Shown here: piece by piece, positions 13,396-21,243 of the stretch
Position numbering within the stretch: the first letter of the stretch is position 1
How the letters are laid out: every line of letters starts with the position of its first letter
Source: a virus
Reading direction: 5' to 3' (one strand)
IMG/VR virus record: IMGVR_UViG_3300018067_000007
Span: 1 to 51,276 of that record
DNA length: 51,276 bases
Translations under genes and position numbers: made by a program
The notes under the pieces: generated by a model
The model's database searches: none
What the model was told of the DNA's origin: nothing
Seen by the model: only the letters and a program-made list of their open reading frames with translations

Positions 13396-13757
13396 TCCGG
13401 CTGCGCGAGCTCAACAAATGGCGCGACCGCCGATCCGAACGCGAATGGGCAGGGGGAGAAGGCGATGACACATGCGGCATCTTCCTCATGCCCCTGCCGG
13501 TCCGACCAGCGATCGTGCTCAAGTGCGTCGCCGCAACCGGAGATGGATGGGAGCATGTCTCGGTCAGCCCGAACCTGCCGCGTACCCCGACCTGGGGCGA
13601 GATGGAGTTCGTCAAGCGGACCTTCTTCAAACCCGACGAGGTCGCGATGCAGCTTCATGTCGGCACCGCCAACCATATCTCGGACCATCCCTATGTGCTG
13701 CACATCTGGCGACCCGAGAACGGGGTGATCCCGCTGCCACCGTCCTGGATGGTGTGA
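13392..13757 (+). CDS. DUF7694-like conserved phage protein, 121 aa
   Basis: ATGA overlap with the preceding mini gene fixes the start (MIRLRELNKW). The body includes EHVSVSPNLPRTPTWGEMEF and the end HIWRPENGVIPLPPSWMV, a pattern I associate with the DUF7694 group of phage proteins: a Trp-containing beta protein with a His-containing centre (QLHVGTANHISDHP). The role is unknown. The short N-terminal helix is Arg-rich. Confidence 0.65.
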   Translation: MIRLRELNKWRDRRSEREWAGGEGDDTCGIFLMPLPVRPAIVLKCVAATGDGWEHVSVSPNLPRTPTWGEMEFVKRTFFKPDEVAMQLHVGTANHISDHPYVLHIWRPENGVIPLPPSWMV

Positions 13758-13758
13758 C

Positions 13759-13923
13759 ATGAGGCCCGATGTCGAGGGGGTGACAGTTTTTGTCGCCCTG
13801 CTGGCGGGCATCGGGCTCATCTACGCCATCGTCGAATATCCGGTGGTCGGGATATTCCTCGGCGTCATCGTCCTGGTCGCGATGGCGGTCGGCGCCATCC
13901 TGGTCGTGGGCAATGACCGCTAG
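13759..13923 (+). CDS. Two-span small membrane protein, 54 aa
   Basis: Starts MRPDVEGVTVFVALLAG. Two hydrophobic helices (about residues 7-25 and 28-48) separated by VEYP. It ends tail to tail with the minus-strand membrane gene (overlap 13920-13923). Two-helix size and topology fit a class II holin, but nothing else in the window identifies a lysis cassette. Confidence 0.55.
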   Translation: MRPDVEGVTVFVALLAGIGLIYAIVEYPVVGIFLGVIVLVAMAVGAILVVGNDR

Positions 13924-14096
13924 ACGACGCGCGGGCCATCGAACACACCGAACCCCTCCACCAGCCACAGGATGACGAGGATCACCAGCACGACATAGGC
14001 GGCGGTCCTGAACGGCTCAGGGATCGGCAAGACCTGGATCAGATAGACGAGCAGCCCGATGATGATGATAGCGATCAGAAGCGAGATGAGGCTCAT
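13920..14096 (-). CDS. Thivi_2564-like small membrane protein, 58 aa
   Basis: AAGGAACCGTGCG precedes ATG 14096. The product (MSLISLLIAIIIIGLLVYL, then IPEPFRTAAYVVLVILVILW) has two long membrane helices and resembles the Thivi_2564 family of small bacterial membrane proteins. It is the only leftward gene in this stretch and has its own control region at 14176. With the preceding two-helix gene it could form a holin pair or a host-derived moron (inference). Confidence 0.6.
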   Translation of the reverse strand: MSLISLLIAIIIIGLLVYLIQVLPIPEPFRTAAYVVLVILVILWLVEGFGVFDGPRVV

Positions 14097-14175
14097 CGCA
14101 CGGTTCCTTGCCACGCCGCCAGACCGGGCGGCTCGCCACCATACACCGATCCGCCGACATGGCCGCATCGATTAA

Positions 14176-14192
14176 TTTCGCTAGTCGTGAAA
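14176..14192. promoter_or_regulatory. Near-perfect operator TTTCGC-TAGTC-GTGAAA
   Basis: One mismatch in the right arm. It lies between the leftward membrane-protein gene and a strong rightward promoter (14198-14225), so it could control both. The 327-base stretch 14097-14423 otherwise holds only control elements. Confidence 0.5.
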
Positions 14193-14197
14193 TGGTG

Positions 14198-14225
14198 TTG
14201 ACACGGCCAACCAGCAGGATAAATC
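14198..14225 (+). promoter_or_regulatory. Consensus-like promoter toward the packaging genes
   Basis: TTGACA (14198-14203), 16-bp spacer, TAAATC (14220-14225). This is the best sigma-70-type promoter seen in the window and sits six bases after the operator. A second -10-like TATGAT occurs at 14323-14328 preceded by TTCCAC 18 bp upstream. The transcript would have a leader of about 190 bases before ATG 14424. Confidence 0.6.
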
Positions 14226-14373
14226 GAGCACAGCCCGCTCGGCTTTCAGCCTCCACAGGACGGGTCAGCGAAGAAGGCTTACCCCGCCGATCTTTGCGTT
14301 CCACAGCACGTAGTAGCTTTGCTATGATCGCTAAACCAGCAACTCCCCCCGGGTAGCTGGAAACCGGAAGTGG

Positions 14374-14409
14374 GAGGGGGTCGGCTTCGCATAGGTCGGC
14401 CCCCTCTTT
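14374..14409 (+). terminator. Leader hairpin or attenuator before the packaging genes
   Basis: A 12-bp stem with two wobble pairs (14374-14385 with 14395-14406, loop of nine) followed by only three T. It lies between the promoter and ATG 14424 and touches the ribosome binding region (GAGGAAG at 14410). It could be an attenuator or conditional terminator rather than a full stop. Confidence 0.5.
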
Positions 14410-14423
14410 CGAGGAAGTCAGTC

Positions 14424-14738
14424 ATGGGCAACTGTCCGGATGGGGTCAATGCCAAGCAATGGCGCGAAGCACGGCTCAAAGCGTGCCACAAGCACCTTCG
14501 CAAGCATCGCACCAGGGCGATGGTCCGCAAGGCACCCGAGAAAATCCGCTATGCCTTCCTGCAAGGCTGGTGCGACGGCAGCGACAAGGTCATCAAGTTC
14601 CTCCACGGCCATGCCCGCTATTGCGGCCATTGCGGTGGTGTCGGCACCCTGATCGACAAGCCGAAGACGCCTTGCGTCCATTGCACGCCAGGCCGGAAAA
14701 AGCTCGACGCCATACCGGGCTTGCAAGAGCAGGCATAA
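14424..14738 (+). CDS. Zinc-finger-type hypothetical protein before TerS, 104 aa
   Basis: CGAGGAAG precedes ATG 14424. The N-terminal half is basic and helical (AKQWREARLKACHKHLRKHR). The C-terminal half has CGHCGGVGT and CVHC, a DnaJ-like CxxCxGxG plus CxxC zinc module. The position upstream of the small terminase suggests a DNA-binding packaging or regulatory role. Confidence 0.6.
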   Translation: MGNCPDGVNAKQWREARLKACHKHLRKHRTRAMVRKAPEKIRYAFLQGWCDGSDKVIKFLHGHARYCGHCGGVGTLIDKPKTPCVHCTPGRKKLDAIPGLQEQA

Positions 14739-14788
14739 AGCGGCAGGCTTTCGCATCGCGCCAAACTTCGACGGGTTTTTGCGTTCAG

Positions 14789-15289
14789 ATGCCATCCTCG
14801 ACCATCAGAATACGTGGCCCTCGCGTTCCTATCGAGCAGCAGGCAGGCACCTTGTTGAAGGCCAGGAAGGCCGCGAAACGTAACGGCAAACCGAAGATTA
14901 AGACACCGTGGGCACCCGACCCGAAGGACGTTAAGACGCTCGGCGGGCTGACCGTCAAGCAGAGCCAGGAGCAGGCCTGGTCGGACGCCAGGCAACTCGT
15001 CACCCATTATGTCGCCATCGGCTATAGCCAGGAGCTCATCGCCAAGCTGCTGCTCCCGCCGATCTCGGTGGACACGCTCGCCAAGCATTTCCGCCGCGAG
15101 CTGGACATCGGATCCGAACTGCAAAATGCTCGGGTCGCTGGCGTCGCCTACCGCATGGCGATGTCGGGCAACGATCCAGGCATGACCCGCTTCTGGCTGC
15201 GCTCGCGTGCCAAATGGCGTGACTTCGACGGCACCGGCGGCACCACGGCCATCCCGGTTCGGTCGATCCCCGGCGACGAAAGCATCTAG
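14789..15289 (+). CDS. terS: Terminase small subunit
   Basis: This 166-residue protein directly precedes TerL and ends in its start codon (TAGTG). The N-terminus is basic (KARKAAKRNGKPKIK); residues 75 to 110 (GYSQELIAKLLLPPISVDTLAKHF, two parts) are a helix-turn-helix, and the end (NDPGMTRFWLRSRAKWRD) is typical of small terminases that load the packaging motor onto concatemeric DNA. ATG 14789 has no clear ribosome site; the frame is open upstream, so the start is uncertain. Confidence 0.75.
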   Translation: MPSSTIRIRGPRVPIEQQAGTLLKARKAAKRNGKPKIKTPWAPDPKDVKTLGGLTVKQSQEQAWSDARQLVTHYVAIGYSQELIAKLLLPPISVDTLAKHFRRELDIGSELQNARVAGVAYRMAMSGNDPGMTRFWLRSRAKWRDFDGTGGTTAIPVRSIPGDESI

Positions 15290-16647
15290 TGGCAACGCTG
15301 ATCGACACCGGCTTCAAGCTGACCGAGAAGCAGGCCATCGCCTATAAGATGCTCGCGCGCGGCCATATGCACAGCCTGCTGCGCGGTGGCTCCCGGTCGG
15401 GCAAGACCTTCATCATCTGCCGAGCCATCGCCAAGCGGGCGATGATCGCCAGCGGGTCACGCCACGCGATCTGGCGGTTCCACTATAACCACGCCAAGAA
15501 CAGCATCGGCCTGGACACCTTTCCGAGGATGATGAAGCTGTGCTTTCCCGAAGTGGTCGAGCATATGGAAGGCGTTCGCTTCTCGCACGAAGGCATATTG
15601 GTGCTGCCGAACCGGTCCGAGATTTGGCTAGGCGGGCTCGACGACAAGGAGCGGGTCGAGAAGATTTTGGGCATGGAGTTCGTGTCGAACTTCTTCAACG
15701 AGGCGTCGCAGATACCGTGGCACGCGATTGAAATGGCGCATAGCCGCCTGGCGCAAAGCGTCATGATCGATGCCCGCGACGATGTCCGCCGAGGTCAGCC
15801 GCTGGGCTTGCGCAACTATTACGATATGAACCCGCCAGGCAAGCGCCACTGGTCGCACGACATCTTCATGAAGCATGTTCAACCAGGCACGCGCGAGCCG
15901 CTTCCCGACCCCGACGACTATCAGGAAATGCAGATCAACCCGGACGACAATCGGGAAAATCTGCCCGAAAGCTACTTCAAGCTGCTCGACGGGATGTCGA
16001 AGGCGAAGCGGGTCCGCTTCAAGCTGGGCGAATGGGCCAACGACGCCGAGGGCGTGCTGTGGACCGAGCCGATGCTCGACGACGCCAGGATAGGCGTCGT
16101 GCCAGCCGATACCCGCCTGGTCCGCGTCGTCATCGGCGTCGATCCATCGGGCTCCAAGGGCGAGCAGATATCGGGCAACCCAGCGCAGGCGAACGACATC
16201 GGCATCGTCGCCGTGGGCAAGGGCATGGATGGGGTCGCCTATGTCCTGGAAGACGGCACCGTGAACGCGCCGCCAGGCGAATGGGGCCAGCAAGTCGTCA
16301 AGCTCGCCGAGCGATGGGGTGCCGACCGGGTCATCGCCGAGAAGAACTATGGTGGCGAGATGGTCAACTTCGTGCTCAAGACGGCCAAGCCGACGCTGCC
16401 GGTCAAGATGGTGACCTCATCGCGGGGCAAGGCGCTGCGGGCCGAACCCGTCGCAGCACTCTACGAGGCAAACAAGAAGCTGGTGAAGCATGTCGGCTAT
16501 TTCGGCGAGCTCGAGGAGCAGATGACGGCGATGATGCCCCAGCCGAACGGCTTCCAGGGCGATGGCTCACCCGACCGGCTCGACGCGCTGGTGTTCGCTG
16601 TCACCGAATTGATGCTGGGGTCGACCTACGACCTGAGCAACCTGTGA
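15289..16647 (+). CDS. terL: Terminase large subunit
   Basis: GTG start in TAGTG coupling with TerS. The 452-residue protein has the Walker A motif GGSRSGKT at residues 33-40, a Walker B-type FVSNFFNEAS at 131-140, and the RNase H-fold nuclease with the acidic VVIGVDPSGS (Asp285) in the second half. It is the ATP-driven motor and nuclease that packages DNA and cuts concatemers. Length is normal for the family. Circular permutation of the window suits a headful enzyme. Confidence 0.95.
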   Translation: MATLIDTGFKLTEKQAIAYKMLARGHMHSLLRGGSRSGKTFIICRAIAKRAMIASGSRHAIWRFHYNHAKNSIGLDTFPRMMKLCFPEVVEHMEGVRFSHEGILVLPNRSEIWLGGLDDKERVEKILGMEFVSNFFNEASQIPWHAIEMAHSRLAQSVMIDARDDVRRGQPLGLRNYYDMNPPGKRHWSHDIFMKHVQPGTREPLPDPDDYQEMQINPDDNRENLPESYFKLLDGMSKAKRVRFKLGEWANDAEGVLWTEPMLDDARIGVVPADTRLVRVVIGVDPSGSKGEQISGNPAQANDIGIVAVGKGMDGVAYVLEDGTVNAPPGEWGQQVVKLAERWGADRVIAEKNYGGEMVNFVLKTAKPTLPVKMVTSSRGKALRAEPVAALYEANKKLVKHVGYFGELEEQMTAMMPQPNGFQGDGSPDRLDALVFAVTELMLGSTYDLSNL

Positions 16648-16669
16648 GGTGCCTCCGAAGGGCCGTCTC

Positions 16670-16921
16670 ATGCCCTATCGGCCAGTGCCGATGGACTTTC
16701 CGGCGACCTTCATCCGAGTGGGGTGGTTCGGGATCGAGAAAGAAATGCACGCCCATGCCAGGACCATCCGTCGATGGATGGAGATTTGTGGTAGGGAAGG
16801 CCTCATCAAGGCGCGGGCCGCTTATGTGGCCGAGCAGCGGCGGGAGATAGTCGATGGGAGTTGTAGCGAAGCTATTCGACGGCCTGTCCAATGTGATGAC
16901 CGGGTCGGGCACCTCGGTTGA
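16670..16921 (+). CDS. Small HTH-like phage protein between TerL and portal, 83 aa
   Basis: ATG 16670. Residues 15 to 60 (FIRVGWFGIEKEMHAHARTIRRW, two parts, then EGLIKARAAYV) match a short DNA-binding-type motif found in many phage genes beside terminases. The last 22 residues overlap the portal gene in another frame and may be accidental. It could be a packaging accessory. Confidence 0.55.
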   Translation: MPYRPVPMDFPATFIRVGWFGIEKEMHAHARTIRRWMEICGREGLIKARAAYVAEQRREIVDGSCSEAIRRPVQCDDRVGHLG

Positions 16922-18281
16922 CGGCTCGATGTATCGCCGCTGGCAGGAGCGGCAATATGGCGCCTACGATGTCGATGTCGCCTATCGCTCGTCCTGGTTG
17001 ATGCGCAAGATCATCGATGTGCCCGCCCAGGACGCCACCAGGGAATGGCGCGACTGGCAAGCCAAAGCCGACCAGATCGAATTGTTGGAAGCCGAGGAAC
17101 AGCGGCTGCGGGTGCGCGCGACGATCCGCGAAGGGCTGATCTACGGACGGCTCGGCGGCGGGATCGTCATCATGGGCGTCAATGTCGGTCAGCCCAATCT
17201 CCCCTTGCCCGACAATCTCCCGAAGGGGTGCCTGCGCTATCTGCGTGCCTATTCGCGCCAGCGGGTCCGCCTCGGGCCGTTGATCAGCGACCCGATGGAC
17301 GACGCCTTCGGCGAGCCCGAGAGCTTCGTTCTCAAGACCGACAAAGGCCAGAAGGAAATCCCCATCCACCGCTCGCGCGTCCTGGTGTTCAAAGGGCCGT
17401 TCGCCGGGAATATCACCACGACCACCAGCCACGGCGGCAGCGACCCTTATTGGGGCGGCAGCGTCGTCGCAGCGGTCAACGATGCGGTGATGAACGCGAC
17501 CAGCGCGCAGGACGAGATTGCAGGGCTCATCGAGGAAGCCAAGATCGATGTGTTCGGCATCCCCGATCTGCTGACCCTGGTCGGCGATCCGGAAAGCGAG
17601 AAGCGGGTGCTGCGCCGCCTTGAGCTCGCCAATTCGGGCAAGTCGAACCATCGCGCGGTGATCAAGGACGCGCTCGAAACATGGGAGCAGCGGCAGATCA
17701 CCTGGACGGGGATGCCCGAGGTCATCAACGTGTTCCTGGCGATGGCAGCAGGTGCATCCGATATCCCGGCGACCAGGCTGCTCGGCAAGGCGCCCGATGG
17801 CATGAACGCGACCGGCGAGGGCGACCAGAGCAACTACGACCAGATGGTGCGCGACATCCAGGAGAGCGACCTACGGCCTGCGCTGGGGACGCTCGACGCG
17901 GCGCTCATCCCGTCCGCGCTCGGCTCGGTCCCGCCCGAGGTCTATTACGAGTTCGCGCCGCTGTCGGTGCCGAACGAGACGCAGCGCGCCGCCATCGAGA
18001 AGCAGGAAGCCGACACCGTGACGGCGATCATCAACGCAGGCCTCATCCCCGACGAGGCGATGGCGCAGACGGTCGCCAACCGGATGATCGAAAGCGGGCG
18101 CTGGCCGGGGCTGGAAGCCGCGCTGGCGAACATCGGTGAGAAGTGGTGGGAGGTGATGGCCGAGGAAGCCCAGGCCGAGCAGGAAGCCGAAGCCGAAGCC
18201 GAGCTTGCCCGCATCGCCGCGAGCAAACCGCCTGTGGTGGTCAAGCCGAACGGTGGCCCGCCGCCGTCAAACAACGCCTGA
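16854..18281 (+). CDS. Portal protein, DUF1073 family
   Basis: GGGAGATAGTCG precedes ATG 16854. The 475-residue product has the DUF1073 (Acb1-like N-terminal) portal signature early on, YRSSWLMRKIIDVPAQDATREW in two parts, and GEGDQSNYDQMVRDIQE in the stem/wing region. The last 40 residues are acidic coiled coil followed by a Pro-rich end. Twelve copies form the ring through which DNA enters; the order TerS, TerL, portal, F-like protein is standard. DUF1073 has also been linked to anti-CBASS proteins, but position and length favour the portal. Confidence 0.9.
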   Translation: MGVVAKLFDGLSNVMTGSGTSVDGSMYRRWQERQYGAYDVDVAYRSSWLMRKIIDVPAQDATREWRDWQAKADQIELLEAEEQRLRVRATIREGLIYGRLGGGIVIMGVNVGQPNLPLPDNLPKGCLRYLRAYSRQRVRLGPLISDPMDDAFGEPESFVLKTDKGQKEIPIHRSRVLVFKGPFAGNITTTTSHGGSDPYWGGSVVAAVNDAVMNATSAQDEIAGLIEEAKIDVFGIPDLLTLVGDPESEKRVLRRLELANSGKSNHRAVIKDALETWEQRQITWTGMPEVINVFLAMAAGASDIPATRLLGKAPDGMNATGEGDQSNYDQMVRDIQESDLRPALGTLDAALIPSALGSVPPEVYYEFAPLSVPNETQRAAIEKQEADTVTAIINAGLIPDEAMAQTVANRMIESGRWPGLEAALANIGEKWWEVMAEEAQAEQEAEAEAELARIAASKPPVVVKPNGGPPPSNNA

Positions 18282-18293
18282 CAGGAGGCAGAC

Positions 18294-18428
18294 ATGCCGC
18301 TGAAGAAGGGCAAGTCGAAGAAGGTGATCTCGGACAATATCCGCACCGAGATGCACCACGGCAAGCCGCAGAAGCAGGCCATCGCCATCGCGATGAGCAA
18401 GGCCGGGAAGGCCAAGAAGAAGAAATGA
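18294..18428 (+). CDS. DUF6496-like small basic protein, 44 aa
   Basis: A strong ACAGGAGGCAGAC precedes ATG 18294. The protein is Lys-rich ([12 protein letters not shown], then [19 protein letters not shown]) and matches the DUF6496 pattern of small basic phage proteins often found between portal and head-morphogenesis genes. It may bind DNA or capsid parts. Its TGA overlaps ATG 18425. Confidence 0.7.
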   Translation: MPLKKGKSKKVISDNIRTEMHHGKPQKQAIAIAMSKAGKAKKKK

Positions 18429-19252
18429 GCTTCGACCTCGCAGCGATGGCCCAGCGCAAGGGCGTTCGTCGCAAGAAGGTCAAGATACGCCCGATCAAGC
18501 CGCGCCCTGCCGTGGTCCATGAATTGCAGTCGATCTACGTGGTCGTGCCCGACCTGTGGGAGGCCAACATTGTCCGGATTATGGAGCCATACAAACCGGT
18601 CTCGATAACGACGGATGCCCCGGAAGATATGGGTCGGGTGATCGATCTGGTCTATTTGGAAATCACGCGCGTGGCGGTGAATTTGGGCGTCAAGCTGCGT
18701 GCCTGGTCGAAAAAGGCCGAGCAGCTCCACCGCGAGATGTGGCGCGAAGGCGTGCTGGCGGCGACGAGCATAGACCTCGGCACGGTGCTGGGCGAAGGCG
18801 CGGTCCAGGAAACGGTCGCAGCCGTGCTGGAACGCAATGTCGGGCTCATCAAGGACATCAACGAGGACATCCACGCCAAGGTCACCGACATCGTCTTCCG
18901 TGGGGTGACAGCGAGGACGCCCGCGCGCGAGGTGGCGAAGGAGCTCCGCGAGCAAGTCGGGTTCAGCCGCACCCGCGCGATCAACGTCGCAGCCGACCAG
19001 ACCACCAAGCTCTATTCGGCGCTCGACCAGGCGCGCCAGGAAGAAGCCGGGATCGATCACTTCATTTGGATCCACAGCCGCAAGGCGAGGCCGCGCCAAA
19101 TCCATGTCGAGCGCAACGGCAAGATGTACAAATGGCAGAAGTCGGCACCCGATCCAGGGTTGGACCCGCCGCCCGACATGCCTGGCTATCTGCCGTGGTG
19201 CGGCTGCACGGCGCAGGCGGTGATGCTTGGCTTGGACGGCAAGCCGATGTGA
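18425..19252 (+). CDS. Head morphogenesis protein, Mu gpF / SPP1 gp7 family
   Basis: Starts [20 protein letters not shown]. The C-terminal part (residues about 165-265) has the family pattern: a helical region with [19 protein letters not shown], then [20 protein letters not shown] and the closing Pro-rich [18 protein letters not shown]. Minor capsid proteins of this family sit at the portal and help procapsid assembly or DNA exit. The gene is followed by a rightward terminator at 19301-19355, after which the head operon is interrupted by about 13 kb. Confidence 0.85.
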   Translation: MSFDLAAMAQRKGVRRKKVKIRPIKPRPAVVHELQSIYVVVPDLWEANIVRIMEPYKPVSITTDAPEDMGRVIDLVYLEITRVAVNLGVKLRAWSKKAEQLHREMWREGVLAATSIDLGTVLGEGAVQETVAAVLERNVGLIKDINEDIHAKVTDIVFRGVTARTPAREVAKELREQVGFSRTRAINVAADQTTKLYSALDQARQEEAGIDHFIWIHSRKARPRQIHVERNGKMYKWQKSAPDPGLDPPPDMPGYLPWCGCTAQAVMLGLDGKPM

Positions 19253-19288
19253 CCTATACTGGCGGCACGGCCATTCCACTGCCCTTTG

Positions 19289-19490
19289 CGGGATGGTCCA
19301 GGGCTGGCCGGTGGTCCCAGCGCATAAATCCCGCTCACCGGTCAGCCCGCTTTTTCGCTAGACGACAGGGCCTAGTGACTGGATGGCCGTCCACGGATAT
19401 ATTGGCGCCAGACCATCCCGCTATCACCCCGTGCGCGATGGTTGGGCTGGCCGGGCCGAAGCCCATCCCCGGCGTCCGGCCAGCCCACCT
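19289..19490. repeat. Nested inverted repeats in the 244-base gene-free junction 19253-19496
   Basis: Besides the terminator stem there is a long-range inverted repeat GCGGGATGGTC (19289-19299) with GACCATCCCGC (19411-19421), and a second stem TGGGCTGGCCGG (from 19443) with CCGGCCAGCCCA near 19477-19488. The second stem shares its GGGCTGGCCGG core with the terminator arm at 19301. No gene was seen here. It may be a bidirectional transcription barrier or the scar of a recombination event. Confidence 0.5.
19301..19355 (+). terminator. Terminator after the head morphogenesis gene
   Basis: A 13-bp stem with one wobble (19301-19313 with 19336-19348), 22-base loop, then GCTTTTT (T-run 19351-19355). 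It ends the packaging/portal transcript ahead of the accessory block. Confidence 0.65.
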
Positions 19491-19496
19491 TCGCTT

Positions 19497-19760
19497 TTAC
19501 GAAGTCGCTCCCATCGCCCGCGCGAGGGCCAGCCGCGCGTTTCGATTGCGGCGGTCGAAGTTGGTGACGACGCCGCAGCCCTGGACATCGACCTTGATGC
19601 CGGTGAAATGCGCGAGCGCAAGCCCGGTCGAGATCGCTGCTGCGACCGCCTCCGACCGGTGGCGGCACCTGGTGCGCGACGGCGGGCCTCCGGGGATATG
19701 GACGACGACCTCCCACAATGGAGGCGCGTCGGTGGTGACAGCCATTGCGACGGTGATCAT
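19497..19760 (-). CDS. Hypothetical protein, 87 aa
   Basis: AAAGGAACACCGA precedes ATG 19760. Starts MITVAMAVTTDAPPLWEVVV, with a Gly/Pro turn and RSEAVAAAISTGLALA helix, suggesting a small alpha/beta fold. It lies just after the terminator at 19777-19804, so it depends on read-through from 20313 or an unseen promoter. Function unknown. Confidence 0.55.
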   Translation of the reverse strand: MITVAMAVTTDAPPLWEVVVHIPGGPPSRTRCRHRSEAVAAAISTGLALAHFTGIKVDVQGCGVVTNFDRRNRNARLALARAMGATS

Positions 19761-19776
19761 TCGGTGTTCCTTTCGC

Positions 19777-19804
19777 AAAAAAAAGGGGGAGCCGAAGCCC
19801 CCCC
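19777..19804 (-). terminator. Intrinsic terminator after the 164-aa gene
   Basis: On the minus strand a G-rich arm (19804-19797) and its complement (19792-19785) close a CTTCGG-type loop and are followed by eight T (19784-19777). Strong U-tract terminator starting 15 bases after the stop at 19819. Confidence 0.85.
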
Positions 19805-19818
19805 TGGTTGGTGGTCGA

Positions 19819-20313
19819 TCAGTTGGCCCGATAAATGGCGAGGCCTTCGGCGACGGGCAGGTCGTTGAGAAAACAGGCGGTCGGGTATTTCGCGCGGAAA
19901 TGGACCAGGTCGGCTTCGACCGTCGAACCCTTGCGCGGGTTCGCTGCCCAGATGCCGGGGCTGTCGGGCCTGGTGAAGACGATCTTCTTGGTGATGACCT
20001 TCTTGAAATCCCGTTCGGCCAGGAAGTCGTTGACCAGGCCGACGCAGATCATTTCCAGGCTCTGCTCGACCATGAAACCGTGGGCTTCGATCAGCGGGAA
20101 GGTCGCTGCGATCCGCTGGTCGAGTTCCTGGATGTTGAACCGGGTGCGACCGTCGATGCCGTGGAAGTCGTCGCCTGCGCCGTAGCCCCGATTGGACAGG
20201 GTGCCCCACCGGATGCCGTCGACGTAGAGCGTTGCGGTGTAGCAGTGGGTTTCCTCGCTCATCGCTGCTACGTGCTTGATCGAGCGGAGCTCGATATAGG
20301 GCTTGGTCTGCAT
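19819..20313 (-). CDS. Hypothetical protein, 164 aa
   Basis: GGAGAATTTC precedes ATG 20313 (MQTKPYIELRSIKH). Mixed alpha/beta protein: an early beta hairpin (HCYTATLYVDGIRWGTLSN), a helix around NIQELDQRIAATFP and a late TKKIVFTRPDSPG strand. It stands alone with its own promoter, operator and terminator, which is typical of a phage accessory gene (moron). No family recognised. Confidence 0.65.
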   Translation of the reverse strand: MQTKPYIELRSIKHVAAMSEETHCYTATLYVDGIRWGTLSNRGYGAGDDFHGIDGRTRFNIQELDQRIAATFPLIEAHGFMVEQSLEMICVGLVNDFLAERDFKKVITKKIVFTRPDSPGIWAANPRKGSTVEADLVHFRAKYPTACFLNDLPVAEGLAIYRAN

Positions 20314-20331
20314 GAAATTCTCCTTGTTCCT

Positions 20332-20407
20332 GGGGCCTTGCCCCGTTGCGGTGATTTCTTTTATCACCTTCCCCATCCGGGTAAACATATTTTCGCTATT
20401 TGCGAAA
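20332..20407 (-). promoter_or_regulatory. Control module: operator, promoter, leader hairpin
   Basis: Reading leftward: operator TTTCGC-N5-GCGAAA (20391-20407, spacer TATTT on the plus strand), -35 TTTACC (20385-20380), 16-bp spacer, -10 TAAAAG (20363-20358), then the leader hairpin GGGGC-AAG-GCCCC (20344-20332) and the ribosome site of the gene starting at 20313. Confidence 0.65.
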
Positions 20408-20417
20408 TGCGCCAGGC

Positions 20418-20442
20418 AAAAAAAGGGAGGCCGAAGCCTCCC
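20418..20442 (-). terminator. Intrinsic terminator after the 68-aa gene
   Basis: Seven-bp stem GGGAGGC/GCCTCCC closed by a tetraloop, then seven T on the minus strand (20424-20418). It insulates the gene at 20459-20665 from the next module just downstream. Confidence 0.85.
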
Positions 20443-20458
20443 GAGGTGGGGATGGGGA

Positions 20459-20665
20459 TCAGACGGCGAACGCGGTCTTGATCTGGATGGCGAGCATCTG
20501 GTGGGCGGTGCGGCTGTTCGGGATGATGTCGCCCATGTCGTATTTGTCGCAGAATGCCACCGCGTCCAGTTCGGTCTGGAGGCGGGCAGCAGCGTTGGCG
20601 ACGGTGACGGTGGCGAACTGCTGCTGGACCCAGCGGACGGCCTGCTTGCGCGTGAAATCTTTCAT
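20459..20665 (-). CDS. Hypothetical protein, 68 aa
   Basis: GAAGGAACTCCCG precedes ATG 20665 (MKDFTRKQAVRWVQQQF). An in-frame GTG at 20701 with its own GAAGG could add 12 residues. Mostly helical with one Cys; contains YDMGDIIPNSRTAHQM. A single-gene unit between its own operator module and terminator. Function unknown. Confidence 0.6.
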   Translation of the reverse strand: MKDFTRKQAVRWVQQQFATVTVANAAARLQTELDAVAFCDKYDMGDIIPNSRTAHQMLAIQIKTAFAV

Positions 20666-20723
20666 CGGGAGTTCCTTCAGTTTGATGTTGAAAGTCTGCA
20701 CGGTGGCTTCCTTCGGTTGACCT

Positions 20724-20799
20724 GGGGCGGTGCCCCTTCGGTGATTTTCCATACCAAAACCAGGGGCAGAATAAACCTCTCATTTCGCAATGTGCGAAA
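20724..20799 (-). promoter_or_regulatory. Control module: operator, promoter, leader hairpin
   Basis: Operator TTTCGC-AATGT-GCGAAA (20783-20799), -35 TTTATT (20775-20770), 16-bp spacer, -10 TATGGA (20753-20748), leader hairpin GGGGCACCGCCCC (20736-20724). Operator-to-promoter spacing equals that at 8173. The same operator faces the rightward gene at 20880. Confidence 0.65.
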
Positions 20800-20849
20800 A
20801 TTAGTCGTTCCATCCACCAGGCGGATTTGGTAATGAAATTGCTCAACCA

Positions 20850-20862
20850 GGGGCACAGCCCC
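20850..20862 (+). promoter_or_regulatory. Leader hairpin GGGGCACAGCCCC
   Basis: It stands 17 bases before ATG 20880 in the rightward leader. A promoter with TTCCAT, 17-bp spacer and TAATGA lies upstream and resembles the one at 25939-25967. It is the rightward counterpart of the hairpins in leftward leaders. Confidence 0.5.
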
Positions 20863-20879
20863 GCAACCAGGAGCGACCG

Positions 20880-21077
20880 ATGAACAAACTCTTTCGGATC
20901 GAATTCGATTTCGTCCCCACCACCGCCAACGGCGCGATCCAAACCCGCCAGGTCGAGGTGAAGGCCTCCACCGCCGCCGCCGCCGAAAACACCGCCTGGA
21001 TGCAGCGCGGCACTTTTTGGGGTGCGTTCGGCACCGACAACGCGATCGATTGCCGCTGCACCGGGGAGGTTCGCTGA
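20880..21077 (+). CDS. Hypothetical protein, 65 aa
   Basis: CCAGGAGCGACCG precedes ATG 20880. Starts MNKLFRIEFDFVPTTANG, with a beta-strand start, an Ala-rich helix (STAAAAENTAW) and an end containing CRC. First of three small coupled genes. Function unknown. Confidence 0.6.
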   Translation: MNKLFRIEFDFVPTTANGAIQTRQVEVKASTAAAAENTAWMQRGTFWGAFGTDNAIDCRCTGEVR

Positions 21078-21078
21078 T

Positions 21079-21243
21079 ATGCGATACACCGTCACCTACG
21101 TCAGCCGCCACCAGACTGACGTTCACACCCGCACCTTTACGACGCGCGAGGCCGCCGAGGATTTCGTCACCGACCTCAACCGCCAGTATCTCGGAGCCCG
21201 CGCCCGCATCACCGAGGCACGGATTTGGGGGCTCGGTCGATGA
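21079..21243 (+). CDS. Hypothetical protein, 54 aa
   Basis: Starts one base after the previous stop (MRYTVTYVSRHQTDVHTRTF). The strand-helix layout (FTTREAAEDFVTDLNRQY) resembles the preceding protein, so the pair may be distant paralogues. The TGA overlaps ATG 21240. Confidence 0.6.
   Translation: MRYTVTYVSRHQTDVHTRTFTTREAAEDFVTDLNRQYLGARARITEARIWGLGR

Noticed and set aside
13759-14096. Holin pair assignment for the convergent membrane genes
   Set aside because: Two-helix topology alone is not specific, and no endolysin is adjacent. Reported only as a possibility.
16854-18281. Anti-CBASS Acb1-like enzyme reading of the DUF1073 protein
   Set aside because: Length, position between TerL and the F-like head gene, and the lack of a separate portal candidate all favour the portal.
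19301-19355. attL/attR-type site in the repeat-rich junction
   Set aside because: There is no integrase gene and no direct repeat of a core sequence elsewhere in the window. The hairpin with T-run is better explained as a terminator.
18556-20481. A 641-codon open frame on the plus strand past the head gene
   Set aside because: It runs out of phase through the F-like gene and across a terminator and leftward genes. Composition is shadow-like.
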